Numbered from the stretch's first letter, positions 1 through 11,981 are shown. The stretch: DNA of 64,000 bases from Scenedesmus sp. ARA3 (GCA_004335835.1 RWJK01001812.1:1-64000); one strand, 5' to 3'. The notes: a model not told the origin generated them from the letters alone. Numbers and translations: made by a program.

Positions 1-1408
1 GTGTGGGGTTGGTGGTGAGTGCTGAGCGGTCCTCCAGCTCCCTGTCGCTGGTGCTGTCCCTGGCCAGCAGCCGCCTGAAGGGCAGGGCCGCAGCCTGATC
101 ACAGGCAGCAGCAGCAGCAGCAGCAGCAGGTGAGAGGCTCTGGGCAGGAGATGTAGCACAGCCGACGCGAAAGCTCGAACTCAACAGCAGCCTCACATTG
201 TGTGCTGTTGGCCGAGCACTGCAGAGCCATTTACATTGCACCAGGAGCGCAGCACACCTGCACTGAGTAAGCTCATATACTGGTATAACACCACCACGCA
301 CAGCAGAAGCAGCTTACAGCACACGCACATGGATGGCGGCATCTGAGGCCTCACCTCAAAGTGCTCGCAGGCCTCCTCCAACAAAGGGTTGGCAGTCAGC
401 AGAGCTGCGTGGTCCTGGCGTTCTGTCTCCTTGAATTTGCGGTCACGATCAGACAGCAGCCTCCTGAAGGGGAGGGCCTCCTCAGTGGTGTCGCCAGTGG
501 CAGCAGTAGCCTGGGCATACCGAGGTTGACAGGGTTGCAGAGCAGCAGCGGGAGCAGCAGCAGCAGCATGATGTGAAGCGATCGCCATGCATGCTCTGGA
601 GTGGATTCAGTGTGTTGCTGGCACAGCAGACGCGTGCTGCACCATGTTACAGTAGTGCACATCACGAATTACACATGCATATGTTGGCTCCTGACTGGGG
701 TTCCCACTCCTCGTTGAGTGGAGCATGTAACGTAATGTAATGTAATGTAATGCAATGTAATGTAATGTAATGTAATGTAATGTAATGTAATGTAATGTAA
801 TGTAATGTGATGTAATGTAATGTAATGTAATGTAATGTAATGTGATGTAATGTAATGTAATGCATATGGGGCAACACCCACCTCAATGGTTTTGTAGGCA
901 GCCTCAAGTGTGGGATTGGTGACGGCCTTAGAGCGGTCCTCCAGGTCCCTGTCAAAGGTAGGCGTGCTGGCCAGCAGCCGCCTGAAAGGGGTGCCGGCAG
1001 TGACACCATCAGCAGCCTGGTCAGCCTGGCAGCAGGAGCAGCAGCAGCAACGGCATTAGCATGATTAGTGCTGACTCTGGTAAGATTCTGGGCACAGAAA
1101 AGCATGCACAGACCCAGCTCCAAAACCTCCAGTGCTGCAATCATCAGAAGCAGCATGTGCATGCTCACAGCGATTCAGCCTGCCACTTGTCAACGCAGCA
1201 GCTGCACAGGCTGCAGCACATTGACAGGCACTGCCGGCAACAGCAGCAGAGTAATATGCCCTCACCTCAAACGTCTTGTAGGCAGACTGCAGCAGCGGGT
1301 TGGTGACTGCCTTCGAGCGGTCCTCCAGCTCCCTGTCAAAGGTGGGCGTGCTGGCAAGCAGCCGCCGGAAGGGAGTGCCGACAATGACACCATCAGCAGC
1401 CTGGTCAG

Positions 1409-1443
<35 letters not shown>

Positions 1444-2138
1444 GGACGGCATCAGCACGAGCAATGGCAGCAGCAGGACGCTGGATGCAGTCAGGTAAAT
1501 GTCTGGGCACAGCACAGCATTATCAAACACAGCACCAAAACATTCACTGCTGCAATGCATCAGAAGCATGTGCTCACAGCGATTCAGCCTGCCGCTTGCT
1601 TGTCAATGCAGAGGCCGCACAGCCTGCAGCACAATCAACGCATTGCCGGCAACAGCAGCAGAGTAAGATGCCCTCACCTCAAACTTCTTGTCAGCAGACT
1701 GTAGCAGCGGGTTGGTGACTGCCTTCGAGCGGTCCTCCAGGTCCCTGTCAAAGGTGGGCGTGCTGGCCAGCAGTTTCCTTGCTGCAGCTGGCTGCAGCAG
1801 CACATGCGGTGCCGGCCCACGCACAGCCTGGCGGTGCAGGGTAGCCTGAAGGAACAGAAACAACAGCAAACATAGTTTTTAGAACTTGAGGGAGTGAATG
1901 TCTTCTGTAGCTAGTGTGTAATGGTCAGCGCTTGCTGGTCAAAGAACCAGCGTTGACAAAGGCAGTTGGCTGTAGCTAGCTGCAGCTGTTGGCATTCACG
2001 AGCAGCTGGCACGAAGACATACGATGATTTAATCACCTGCGTTTCTGTGTCCTGCGCGATAGGCCTGGTTGCCGTTGCGAGCAGCGTCATGCTGCAGAGG
2101 ATCAGGGCAGCAAGGGCTGCGGCCGAGCGAAAGGCCAT
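1..2138 (-). CDS. Secreted protein made of tandem duplicated exons (partial)
   Basis: I do not recognise the family. Six exons are visible in 5' to 3' order: 2138-2037, 1845-1678, 1409-1266, 1025-882, 510-355 and 94 to beyond the left edge. All junctions are phase 0 with GT-AG borders. Exon 1 begins MAFRSAAALAALILCSMTLL, a clear signal peptide, so the product is probably secreted or surface-exposed. Each later exon encodes one repeat of about 48-56 residues with the core PFRRLLASTPTFDRDLEDRS, followed by an NPLLQSAYKTFE-like end that always precedes the donor. The exon nearest the edge keeps LPFRRLLARD and a TTNP element. No catalytic motif is visible. The ATG at 2138 was chosen because it begins the signal peptide. 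Alternative: exons could be skipped singly without changing frame. Confidence 0.7.
726..863. repeat. TGTAA pentanucleotide array
   Basis: About 28 near-perfect copies of TGTAA on the + strand, in the intron between exons 4 and 5 of the minus-strand gene. Read on + the unit equals the chlorophyte poly(A) signal; on the sense strand of the gene it reads TTACA. Confidence 0.95.
882..1845 (-). repeat. Tandem exon-plus-intron duplication, three units
   Basis: Exons 2, 3 and 4 of the secreted-protein gene and the introns between them are copies of one unit of about 400 bp. The introns also match: both contain the ACAGCGATTCAGCCTGCC block and end in the same GAG|GTGAGG donor context. The segmental copy therefore included intron as well as exon. 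Confidence 0.85.
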
Positions 2139-3655
2139 GCTGACTAGGCTTTCTTGCACGTGCAGAAGAACTCTATGTGAATGCCTCAGATGAAAAGGAC
2201 AAATGGTTTTTTCACAAAAGCTGTTGGGTTGTTGTCGGGGCTCTTTATATGTGTTGTTGCGAAAGGGCGCGTTGTGCTCTTGTTCTACTCGACGAGTTCG
2301 GGTGTATATGGTGCTTCAGAATAGTGTGTCCTTTTATACAGAGAGTTGTGATTGCTTTAAGCGAGGGCTCCTTGTGCTTAGATGGGGGCCGGCGAGAAGT
2401 AATCGGCAAAAGTAACGCCTTCACGTCGGTCACTTGAAGTTCACCCGTTGGGCCTTAGATTCGCCCAGCCCAAAACCGCTTAGACCACCCCGCAACACTA
2501 AGGCTTTTCGAACTGTGTCGTAACTGCCAGCAATGCAAGGCTGGCCTGTTGCTGAAATGTATTGAAATGGTTACAGCAAGTGGCTATGTAGCACACTGTT
2601 ACAGCACATACAACCCTCCACAACCTTGGCATGCATCATGCAACAAGCTAGCCGCTAGCTTGTTGAGTGACTCAACACGAATTCTGCTGCAGTAAGCAAC
2701 AGTCAGACGCCATGATGTCTGTCAACTGCACCTTTGTAGCAAAACGTTCAATATACAGGAGCCTAACTTGATCCGCCAGTCTTCAATCCACCACTGCTTC
2801 AACTTGGTGGCTGCTGCTGCTGCTGCAGCAGCGGTCCATTTGCCAAGCTTCCAACAACACAGCAGCATGGTGCGCGTGCAATGCTGCTGCAACAATACTG
2901 CTTTCAACATCATCCAGGTATCATGGCTTTTGCAGCCTGCAAATGCAGTACTTGAATAGTGTGCACAATATCACCTAATAGTACGAGTCACTTGGCAAGA
3001 CTCTACGTAAAGCTGAAGGCACTGCCCCCCGTATATGGGTATTTAACCAGTGACAGCTTCTTGGTGTGCACAGCACATGAGCCGCTCAGTGGATGCACAG
3101 CATGTGCACCTGTTGCAACAAGATAATGCATTCTTCACAATACCCAGCATGCTAATGGTAGATGGATCCTTGTGAATTGCTACCAGGCGGCTGTGCAACT
3201 GTACACTTTGACATTTGGCTATGCAAGGTGTGCTGCGCTTTGCTACGCTAGCATGCAACTGTACAAAGCAGTGCACACACGCCTGCAAACAGATGAGCCG
3301 ATTTCATTGAGCGTCGGCATCGTGCACTAGGCAACCGACGTAAGCGCAGCACACAACAACAGCAACACTAGATTAGTAGATACCCCGTGCACAGCTGCAT
3401 GCACCCGCACGCATTGCTGCATGCAACCCCAAGCACTGCTGCTTGCAATCCGGCAGCAGTAACACACCTCAAACCCGCAGCAGCCGTCAAACGGCCGCAT
3501 GGTGATCTCGTAGCTCAGCACTGTTCAGCATTTTGCTCATTGACTGGCCAGCTACTTTTAGCGATCATGCAAACAGAGCAGCAGGCGACAAATGCAGCAC
3601 ACTGTGTCCATGTGGTTTTCTGTTGCTTCCGTTGCTTGCCACTGCCCCAGAATAG
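2139..3655. other. Intergenic region
   Basis: This lies between the start of the repeat-protein gene and the stop of the esterase gene, both on the minus strand. It should hold the promoter of the first and the 3' UTR of the second. Minus-strand TGTAA motifs (TTACA on +) occur at 2571-2575 and 2599-2603 and could be poly(A) signals, though that implies a 3' UTR of about 1 kb. I see no convincing coding exon. Confidence 0.5.
2244..2249 (-). promoter_or_regulatory. Candidate TATA box of the secreted repeat-protein gene
   Basis: The minus strand reads CATATAAAGAG, with TATAAA about 106 bases before the ATG at 2138. Spacing suits a short 5' UTR. Motif-only evidence. Confidence 0.45.
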
Positions 3656-6580
3656 TTAAAACCGCAGCTTGCTCGGCAAGCACACAAACTGCCCCGGACC
3701 AAGCGGCGCCGGCGGTGCAGAAGGCGCATCTCCTTGCACACGGGAGCTTCCATCTGCTGCTGCTGCTGTAGCAGGCGCAGCTGCAGGCCCAAGGTCTGTT
3801 ACCCCAGGGTAATACAGATCTGGGTTTTCCTCCGCCTGCCGCCGCCGCTGCTGCTGCCGGTCTCCGAAGCTGGTGCTTGCTGGCGTTCTGCCTGACACAT
3901 CAGAGTCTGCAGGGTCATACGCCGATTGCAGCGGCCGCCGCCCTGTTGCTGCTGCTGCTGCTGCTGCAGGTGCTGCAGCTGCTGCTGGTCTGCTGACCGG
4001 CCAAAACATCGGCCACCTCACCGGTGCTGCTGCTGCTGCTGCTGCTGGCGGCCGCGGCGGCGGTGCTGCTGCTGCTGCTGCTGGTGGTGGTGCTGCTGGC
4101 TGCGCCTGGCGCGCTGCTCCAGCAGTCCCAGCCAGAGGCATGGGGCGCCGATCTGCAGCAGCTGCTGGTGGCGGTACTGCAACCAGGCCAGGTGCCGCTG
4201 CTGCTGATGATGATGTTTCTGAGGGAGCAGCTGTTACTAGTGGTGCTGGCGTTGGTGCTGCTGCTGCCGCTTCAGTAACTACTGCTGCTGGCACTGTGGA
4301 TCTGGTTGCTGCTGCTGCTGCTGCTGGCCCCAGCAGAGGCTGAATGCCTGCCTGGCCCTTACGCAGTGTCTCATACAGGTACCACACCCAAGCCTGCAAA
4401 CATGCAGAAAGACAAAGCACGCCGACAGGCAAATACAGCAGCGTGTTGCAGCATGAACACACAGGGATGCAGCAGCGTGCAGGTTTCAAACAGGTACCAC
4501 ACCCCAGCCTGCAAATATGCAGCAGCACGAAGCATACCGGCAGGCAACTGAGCAGCATGTTGCAGCATGAAGGTATGCAGCAGCGTGTAGGGAAAGCTGG
4601 GTGGTACAGCTGTGCTGCAGGTAACAGAGCAACCAGAACTTGCATAGCAGCGTTGCAACCACCACTGTATGTACCTCAAGCAGGCATTGGTTTGAATGAT
4701 ATGGTTTAACAAGAAGGCAGTTAACAGATTCCGCCCACCACCAACAAGAGTGCAAACTGATATGCGTACCTCAGGCAGTCCTGGGTGGCAGTAGTGGCTG
4801 CAGTCCAGCTGCTATTGCATTTGAAGCCAGAGTATATAGAAGCACACATCATTCATGCCAAAACCCATACGATGCTAGATGCTAAAATGCTAAAATGCTA
4901 AAAGCTAAAATGCTGAAATCCATACCTCCGGCAGCCCTGGGTGGCAGTAGTGGCTGCAGTCCAGCACCGTAGTGAAGCGGCCGGCCGGGTGGTTGTCGTG
5001 CAGCATCACACTCATGTTGAAGCCTGCAGATACAATAGGCAGATCGTACCTGCAAGGATTGTACAGCACACAGCAGTACAGCACAGCACATGTAGTGTGA
5101 GTTGCTTGGCTACAAACTTCCTTTTGTTGGTTGTTGTGCAGTAGCAGACTCATGTTGAAGCCTGCAGAGATGATGGGCAGGTCGTACCTGCGAGGATTGT
5201 ACAGCACACAGCAGTACAGCACAGCACATGCACTGTGAATAGCTTGGCTACAAACTTCCTTTTGTTCGTTGTCGCGCAGCAGCAGACTCATGTTGAAGCC
5301 AGCAGGGATGAGGGGCGGACCGTACCTGCAAGGATTGCACCACAATGCACCCCAGCACAGCATGGTGAGTGCTGGGTCTAGCAACTGCATCTGAGGCTTT
5401 GACATGCACTTGTGCTCTGTCTCTCTGCTTCAAAGTTGTTCACAAGCTTAAATATTCTCAAACACTCACAGCTGTGTGCAGCTATTCCCCAAACCGTGTG
5501 GTTGCACGTTCCGGGCCTGCTGCTCGTGCTGTAGGCTCTGCCGACACTGCACTCACAGCTCTGGCGGTGTAAACACAGCAGTTGCATGGAAACATACTGC
5601 TGCAGCACATACACAACTGCTGCCATGACAGTAAGCTGCTGCCCCCGCCGCTGCAGTTGCGGCCAATAGCCCTGTGCTGCTGCCGCTGCTGCACAGTGCT
5701 GTCATCGCCATGGAGCTGCACCCCCGGTGCTCAGCTCACTCTGAAAGCACGTAGACAGCAGCCTCCATCAGAGGCGTCCCAAGTGCCCATTGAGTGCGCT
5801 TGTCTGCTGCTGCGGCTGCGCTCATTATCAGCTCGCCGGTTGCTGGAGAGTAAGCATACCCTGCAGGACAGCGCAGCAGCACAGCGACACAGGTGCAGAT
5901 ACTGTTGGCTGCACTGTTAGTGTAATGCTCCAGCAGCACGACGTTTTCACTGAAGCACAGCTGCCGTCAGCCTGGCTGCTCTGCTGTTGGTGCTGCGCAC
6001 CCTGCAGCACCACACACAAGATACGACTGACACCCACAATATACTCTACAGCAAAGTGTACATTCGTATGCACAGCCTTCGCTGCAAGTGGACAGTGGAA
6101 ACATATGCCAACCACACCACACACCAGCAGGTGTGTCCCTGGTCACCCTCCACCTCCCAGCACAGTGTACGCACACCCCTTTATGCAAGTGCTAAAGCAG
6201 TTACGTCCAATGCTGCCATATGCGGCACACTTCCAGGTGTGTCCATGCTCACCTTCCACCTCCCAGCACAGTGTACACACACCCCTTCATGCAAGTGTTA
6301 CAGCAGTCATTTCCCATGTTGCCATAATGGGATACGGCACACTTGCAGGTGTGTCCTTGCTCACCTTCCACCTCCAGGCACAGTGTACACACAGCCCTTC
6401 ATGCAAGTGTTACAACAGTCATGTTATATGTTGTCATACATGTGATACGGCACACGATTTGCCAGCAGGTGTGTCCAAGCTCACCCTCCACCTCCAGGCA
6501 CTTCTTGTTGGCTTTGTCTTCTGGGTGAATCGCTGCACTCTGCCGAAACAGTAGGTGCGGCCACTCGCCCTTGGTGGACT

Positions 6581-6621
<41 letters not shown>

Positions 6622-8399
6622 CATATTGTATATGCATTGGCTGGAGTGATGTCAATAGGATCGCAGGAGCACAAGCATGTTGATGTGATGGGTTGCACAG
6701 TAACGGCAGCACCAGCAGCCGCACTGAAACGAAGGCCAGCAAAAGCCATGGGCTGTTCTGTTTTCCTCACTACCACAACACCCTGACACAAGACAGTGCC
6801 GCATATGCTTCCAACCATGCAACAATGTGATTCTGTGTGCTGCCGCCACAAGGTAACAAGCACAGGCTACTATGTATCATGATAGCTGTTTCTCAATGGG
6901 CATGTTGTCACCTGATAGTATCTGCCCAGGTTATGCATTGCTGTGTAGTAATCGCTCCAGTCGCCGCTGCTGCGGCGGTGCCACGCCCCAAAGTTCACTA
7001 TGAATATGTCACTCTTCTGAGCAAAGTTCTTGCGGAGCAGCGGCAGCACGCCCCCTTCAGCGATCTGCAGGCATGAAGCAGGAGCAAGTAGTGCAGGTGA
7101 TTGTTGAAAAACCTTGTACGTTGTCGTGATGCAGGTAGCAGCACAGGCAAATGCACCAGCCGCATACGAGGCTGCTACACGTGCGTTATGCAATGGTCAG
7201 CACACGCTCAGGCACAAGCACACAGCGCTGCCTAACATACTTTGGTGGCAGGCACCACTGATATGGTTGCAAGTTTGGTGCAGCGCATTCCTGTGCGATT
7301 GACCGGCACCGCCTCCACCATGCACCCACGGTACAACTACATATGCTGACTCCGAAATGCGCGAAATCAAGTAACATTTCTTGCTTATTTTTCTGTGATT
7401 TTATCCAGGTTTGTGCCCAGCACCGCCTCCACAATGCAGATCCAGCACATCTGCACTTGCTGATCCAAAAACACACAGAATATTCAACTATCTGCGGCTT
7501 ACCTCAGTGTTATTCACCAGGTTCGTTCCCAGCACCGCCTCCACAATGCAGATCCAGCACATCTGCACTTGCTAACCTGAACACACACACAGAACATACA
7601 ACTGTCTGCGGCTCACCTCGGTGTTATTCACCAGGTTTGTGTGCAGCACCGCCTCCACCATGCACACCTGGCACATCTGAATATTTTGTAGAAGTGAAGA
7701 CCAATAGCGCGTTTGAAGTAGGAACTACAGCACCAGAGATGATGTTGTTTTGGTTTAATAATGAACCACTCAACACAACACGCAGATGCCGCCACAAACC
7801 TCGATCTTTGCGGCTCACCTCTGTGTTATTGACCAGGTTTGTTCCCAGTACCGCCTCCACCATGCATATCCTGCCGCCTCCCTGCCCCAGCAGGTGGATG
7901 CAGTTATTCAAGCCCTCCTTCACCGGCTGCCTTAGCAGCAGCAAGTTCGCCTCAGCCACAGGGCTAGCCTGGCACTCTGTGTGGTCCCAAAAGTCAATGA
8001 GGAAGCACTGCAGTGCCCGGTAAAATGTTTTGCCATGGGAATCTCCTAAAAGCCAGGTGGTGCGGCCTCTCAGGTAAGGCAGCAAGTCACAAGGGGAGAG
8101 GTCTAAGATGCCGCCACCCCCGAGATTCTTCACAAGGTCTGGGCAGCGAAAAGGGTGTGAAACAGTGGTACAGGTGTTTATGAAGTATAGGTTGGTGTCA
8201 ATGCAGGTTGCGCACTCGTCAGTATGCATCAAGCAAACAACTCCTGTTGCTGATACCGTGTTTGGGTGAAGCTCAAGGGGCATATGACATTTGCTGCTGC
8301 TAGTGCCAGTGCCATGCCTGCAGCAAGCCGGGGTTTAAGGCTTTGATGACGTCTACTGCACCTGCGTAGCTGCTGGTTGTCCAAGCCAGGTTGCAGGAG

Positions 8400-8494
<95 letters not shown>

Positions 8495-8698
8495 GTGGCA
8501 TTTGCTGAAATCCTCATTATGGTTGCTGTCTCACCATAGCTGCGCTTGGCTTGCTCTATGGTGCAAATGGCCCAGGCTGGCCCAGGCTTGTACTTGCACC
8601 GCCTGTGCAGCTGCTGTTTGTCCCAGCAGTGCTGCGCATGCTGCTGCTGTGTGAGCTTTCCTGGCAGAAACACACTGCCTGCTGCTGTGCACTGTGGC

Positions 8699-8732
<34 letters not shown>

Positions 8733-9363
8733 GCTGCTGTGGGCAGTGGTGCTGATGCCGGTAGAGACCGTTTGATACAGGTCTCTAGCAGTGCTTGCAT
8801 CCTCACCATAGCTTCGCTTGGCTTGTTCCGCAGTGCAAATGGCCCAGGCTGAACCAGGCCTGTACTCACACCGCTTGCCCCTGGTGAAAGCAGCAAGCAG
8901 GTAAGAATCTAGTTAAGAGACTCCGGTTTAGTTTTATCGAAGCTTGCATCATTGCAAGTTGAATCTAGTTAAGAGACTCCGGTTTAGTTTTTTCGAAGCT
9001 TGCATCATTGCATGTTGGTAACAACCAGGGGCAACGGGAAGTCAGGGATGAAGAGGCATGTTGCTGCTGCTGCTGCTCCTGTCAGGTGCAACCACACAGC
9101 TGCAGGCAGCGTACAGCATACATCTAACTATTATACTTCTGTACGTTTAGCGACCTTACGTACCAGAAGTCGTCTCTTGGCTGGCAGCCTGAGAAGCTCG
9201 TGCAGCGGCCTGCTTCATACAGCCCACCAAACAGCATAGGCTTGCTGCCAAATCCATACTGCACCGGACACGATTCCTGCCCCCAAGCGACGTGATCAGC
9301 AGACAGAAGCAGCAGCAGCAGCAGCGCCACAGCAAGTGTGTACACGTTCGGACCTAAACTCAT
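3656..9363 (-). CDS. PC-esterase/TBL-like secreted acyl esterase or O-acyltransferase
   Basis: Exons: 9363-9164, 8880-8807, 8317-7819, 7064-6912, 6578-6485, 5860-5740, 5049-4926 and 4393-3656. Phases match at every junction except exon 2 to exon 3, where a short extra exon or a different border is needed. Exon 1 starts [20 protein letters not shown], a signal peptide, followed by several Cys. Exon 3 holds LLGDSHGKTFYRA, the Gly-Asp-Ser nucleophile block of the SGNH-like PC-esterase family. Exon 4 has FIVNFGAWH. Exon 7 has LDCSHYCHPGLPE, the C-terminal Asp-x-x-His block, so the catalytic elements appear intact. Plant TBL relatives O-acetylate wall polysaccharides; the substrate here is unknown. 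The last exon adds about 245 residues rich in Ala, Pro and Gln with no recognised domain, ending at TAA (3656-3658). Confidence 0.82.
4366..4560 (-). repeat. Duplicated acceptor edge of the last esterase exon
   Basis: The used acceptor lies at 4393/4394 (exon begins AWVWYLYETL). A copy about 112 bases upstream in the intron reads CAG then AGVWYLFET-like sequence and then decays. Confidence 0.75.
4768..4812 (-). repeat. Copy of the donor edge of esterase exon 7
   Basis: Inside the intron, the sense strand repeats the CSHYCHPGLPE end of exon 7 followed by a GTACGC donor-like site. The full exon lies at 5049-4926. Confidence 0.75.
4995..5340 (-). repeat. Three copies of the acceptor edge of esterase exon 7
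   Basis: Sense-strand copies of TTGCAG plus a YDLPIVSAGFNMS-like start lie at about 5049, 5188 and 5323. Only the copy at 5049 runs on into the full exon with the Asp-x-x-His motif. The upstream two lose similarity after about 20 codons. Confidence 0.8.
6120..6510 (-). repeat. Four copies of the donor edge of esterase exon 5
   Basis: The end of exon 5 (CTGGAGGTGGAGG then GTGAGC) and the start of its intron recur at roughly 110-120 base spacing, at about 6485, 6365, 6250 and 6135. The intron portion is copied with the exon edge. Confidence 0.8.
7270..7860 (-). repeat. Copies of the donor edge of esterase exon 3
   Basis: The coding end (MVEAVLGTNLVNNTE, then GTGAGC) at 7819 recurs downstream in the intron at about 7617, 7500 and 7410, with a more decayed copy near 7300. 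The copies keep the GGCGGTGCTGG-type core. Confidence 0.8.
8401..8492. repeat. Long CTG/CAG repeat, about 30 units
   Basis: Uninterrupted GCT repeats on +, hence CAG on the sense strand of the esterase gene. This is the reverse of the orientation usual for intronic repeats in this window. Confidence 0.95.
8541..8896 (-). repeat. Duplicated esterase exon 2
   Basis: The exon at 8880-8807 (core RCEYRPGSAWAICT) has a complete second copy at about 8613-8541 (RCKYKPGPAWAICT). Both have a CAG acceptor and a TATG|GTGAG donor. Both enter in phase 2 and leave in phase 1, so using both in one mRNA would break the frame. A third, partial fragment lies near 8360-8395. Confidence 0.7.
8905..9016. repeat. 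56-bp perfect-length tandem duplication
   Basis: Copies at 8905-8960 and 8961-9016 differ at only two positions that I can see. Both lie in esterase intron 1. The AT-rich unit carries TTAAGAGACTCCGG and TCGAAGCTTGCATCATTGCA. Confidence 0.95.
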
Positions 9364-9944
9364 CGTTCACTGCCATGCTCTGGATTGTTTTGGTTATATA
9401 TGCACGTAGTCAAACCGGTTGTTTGTGCCGCTGCAAGCGACGCAGCCGGCTACTTGACCACCACCTTTGACACAAGTGACACGGCGTATCGTCTTGCTAG
9501 TGACACCGCGTGCTAGCATCGCAGGTGGGATCGCACACTTGCAGAATAGTCCATCTTATTAGAAGCAAAGCACGTCACTGCCAGTCATCTGCCGTCCGCA
9601 GCAGCACAGTGCTCGCAGTACATAAGGTGGTCCCTGTCTGACCAATTGCCAATCAGGCATTAAGAATGCACCACCCTGCGCCATCTTTGCAGCATATACC
9701 AGCCACGCCCCTCTGCAACTGCCTACAACTACACCTCGTTGAAGCTGCAGGCTGCAACACGCCTGTGGTTGACTCTTGCCTGCCAGACAGGCAGGGCGCC
9801 CATTCACAAATGCAGTGGCATCACCCGGAAGCGCCCTGTCAGAATCACACAAAAAGGCACACGCTGCTGCAAATAGGCAACAGCTTCCATGTGGCAACCA
9901 ACCGACCTGCTTAAACCCCCTCAGCTGAGCCCAACTAAACCGCC
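9364..9944. other. Intergenic region with a TATA-like site
   Basis: This lies between the esterase start and the TPR stop (both minus strand). TATATA at 9395-9400 is only about 32 bases before the esterase ATG, so as a TATA box it would give a very short 5' UTR. No other gene is visible. Confidence 0.4.
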
Positions 9945-11947
9945 TCAGGGTGGCCCCCCAGGGGGTGTGGTGCGTGCCCTGCCCCTGCCCCGGCCCCTAG
10001 CAGCACCCCTGGCGCCCCTACCCCTCCCTGCAGGCGACACACCCCTGCCTGGTGCTGCTGCTGCTGCTGCTGCTGCCGGTGTGCCACTAGCCGCACCAGC
10101 AGGCGGCGTGGCAGCAGCAGCAGCAGGGGAGTCGGCGCCAGCTGGCGTGGCGGCTTCCGCTGCTGCTGCAGCAGCGGCAGCAGCAGCTCCTGCAAGTGCA
10201 AACTGAATGGGAGTGTGCTTGCGGCCAGCCCCGCCACCACCACCCTGCGACTGCTGCTGCTGCTGTGAATGCAGTGGGCGTGCATTAGGCGAGCGAGGGC
10301 CGTCGCCGCCGGTGCTGCTGCTGCGCATTGCCACTGCTGCAGCGCCTGCGTTGACGTCACTGCTGGCACCTTCCGTTACAGCTGGCGTGTTGGCCGCTGA
10401 CTGGCGCTTGCGAGCCTTGATGACCTTCTTGGCTGGTGCTGCTGCTGCTGCTGCCTCCTGCTGCTGCTCAGGGGCCCCTGCAGCATCAGGCTCTGCAGCT
10501 GCAGCAGCTGCCGGCTCTGGTGCATCTGCAGCCTGCTGCTGCTGCTCAGGAGCGTCCTGCTGCATGCTGTCATCATCCCCAGCGGCAGCGGCAGCAGCAG
10601 CGGCTTCCTCATCATTGCCTCCACCAGCTGCAAAAAGAAACATGTCCAGGGCATCGCCATCATCCGGCTGCCACCTGTCAGTGCCTGCATCACCCTCACC
10701 CTGCTCTTCAATAAATGCCGACGCGGCGTCCACGGGGTCCTGCTGCTGCTGCTGCCGCCGCTGCTGCTGCTGCTGTCCTGTTGCAAGTGCCAACAGTTCA
10801 TCTAGGGGGTCCTGCTGCTGCTGTGCCGCGTCCTCAAGCTTCTGTGTAGCCTCCAGCACTGCTTCACCCTCCTCATCAGCTGCAGCGGCAGCAGCAGTAG
10901 CAGCAGTGTCCTCGCCAAGGTCGTCACTGCCGCCTGGCATATCCTCCTCATCATCCTCGTCATCACCTACATCCTGCGTCTGCTGCTGCTGCTCTGCATC
11001 AGCAGCAGCTCCAGCGTCACCAGCTGCAGCTGCTGCTGCTGCGGCTGCTGCTTCGTCTGCAGGCTCCTCATTGAGTGCTGCTTCCGGTGCCGGGGAGGTG
11101 CCCTGAGGGGCAGCAGCAGCAGCATCTTCACCATCCTCTGCAACATAACCAGCAGCAGCAGCAGCGGCGGCGGCAGCAGATAGTGAGGCAACCGGCAAAG
11201 CAGGTAGTCGCATGGCTGCCGCAGCAACGTGCACCACAGCAGTGCACCACTGCATCCAGCTGCCACCACAACTGCGCTAGGCCAACATACGCCGAGCGCT
11301 GCTATCGGCAAGCTGACGGTGGTTTACTCTCTGGCCGGCTTGGCATGACCTTGTAAACAATTCAGCTCAAATCACCATGCTGTTGTCATTGGCAGGTAGA
11401 TCAGCAACGGACCCAAACCAACCCAAACTCAATCCTACAATACCCAGCCCGCGTGCCATACCTTCCATGGCCTCGGCCCCAGCCTCCTCCTCTTCACCCT
11501 CCTCCTGGCCCTGCTGCTGGTCCTCACCCTCCTCACCATCCCCTGCAGCCTCCTGTGCTAGGCTCTGCTGCTGCTCAGCCTGCTCTGCAGCAGCATCCTG
11601 CTCCTCTTGCTGCTGCTGCTGCTGCTGCTGTGCATCTTCCTCAGCTGCAGCTGCATCACCCTCAGAGGGCATGTCCTCATCCCCCTCATCCTGCTGCTGC
11701 TCCTCCTCTTCCTCCTCCTGCTGCTGCTGCTGCTCATCCTCACCCTGCTGCTGCTGCTCCTCTGCACTCGGTGCTTCCCCATCCTCCCTGCCAGCATCCT
11801 CACCCTGCTGCTGCTGCTGATCTGCAGCTGCTGCTGCTGCAGCAGCGTCCTGCTGCTCTGGCTGCGCAGATGCTGCCCTGCCCCTGTCCCCACCTGTCTC
11901 ATCTCCATCCAGCAAGCCTGCAAGCTCATCCTCTTCTTCTTGAGCCG

Positions 11948-11981
<34 letters not shown>

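Noticed and set aside
8353..8673. ORFs of poly-Ser, poly-Ala or poly-Cys through the CTG repeat
   Set aside because: All six frames stay open in a pure triplet repeat; no conserved flanking domain supports any of them except the duplicated exon 2 edge.
10207..11106. Long plus-strand ORFs opposite the TPR tail (also 11453-12590)
   Set aside because: They mirror CAG-rich minus-strand exons; the minus-strand reading joins the coiled-coil exons in phase and ends in an RG tail, the plus-strand one has no domain.
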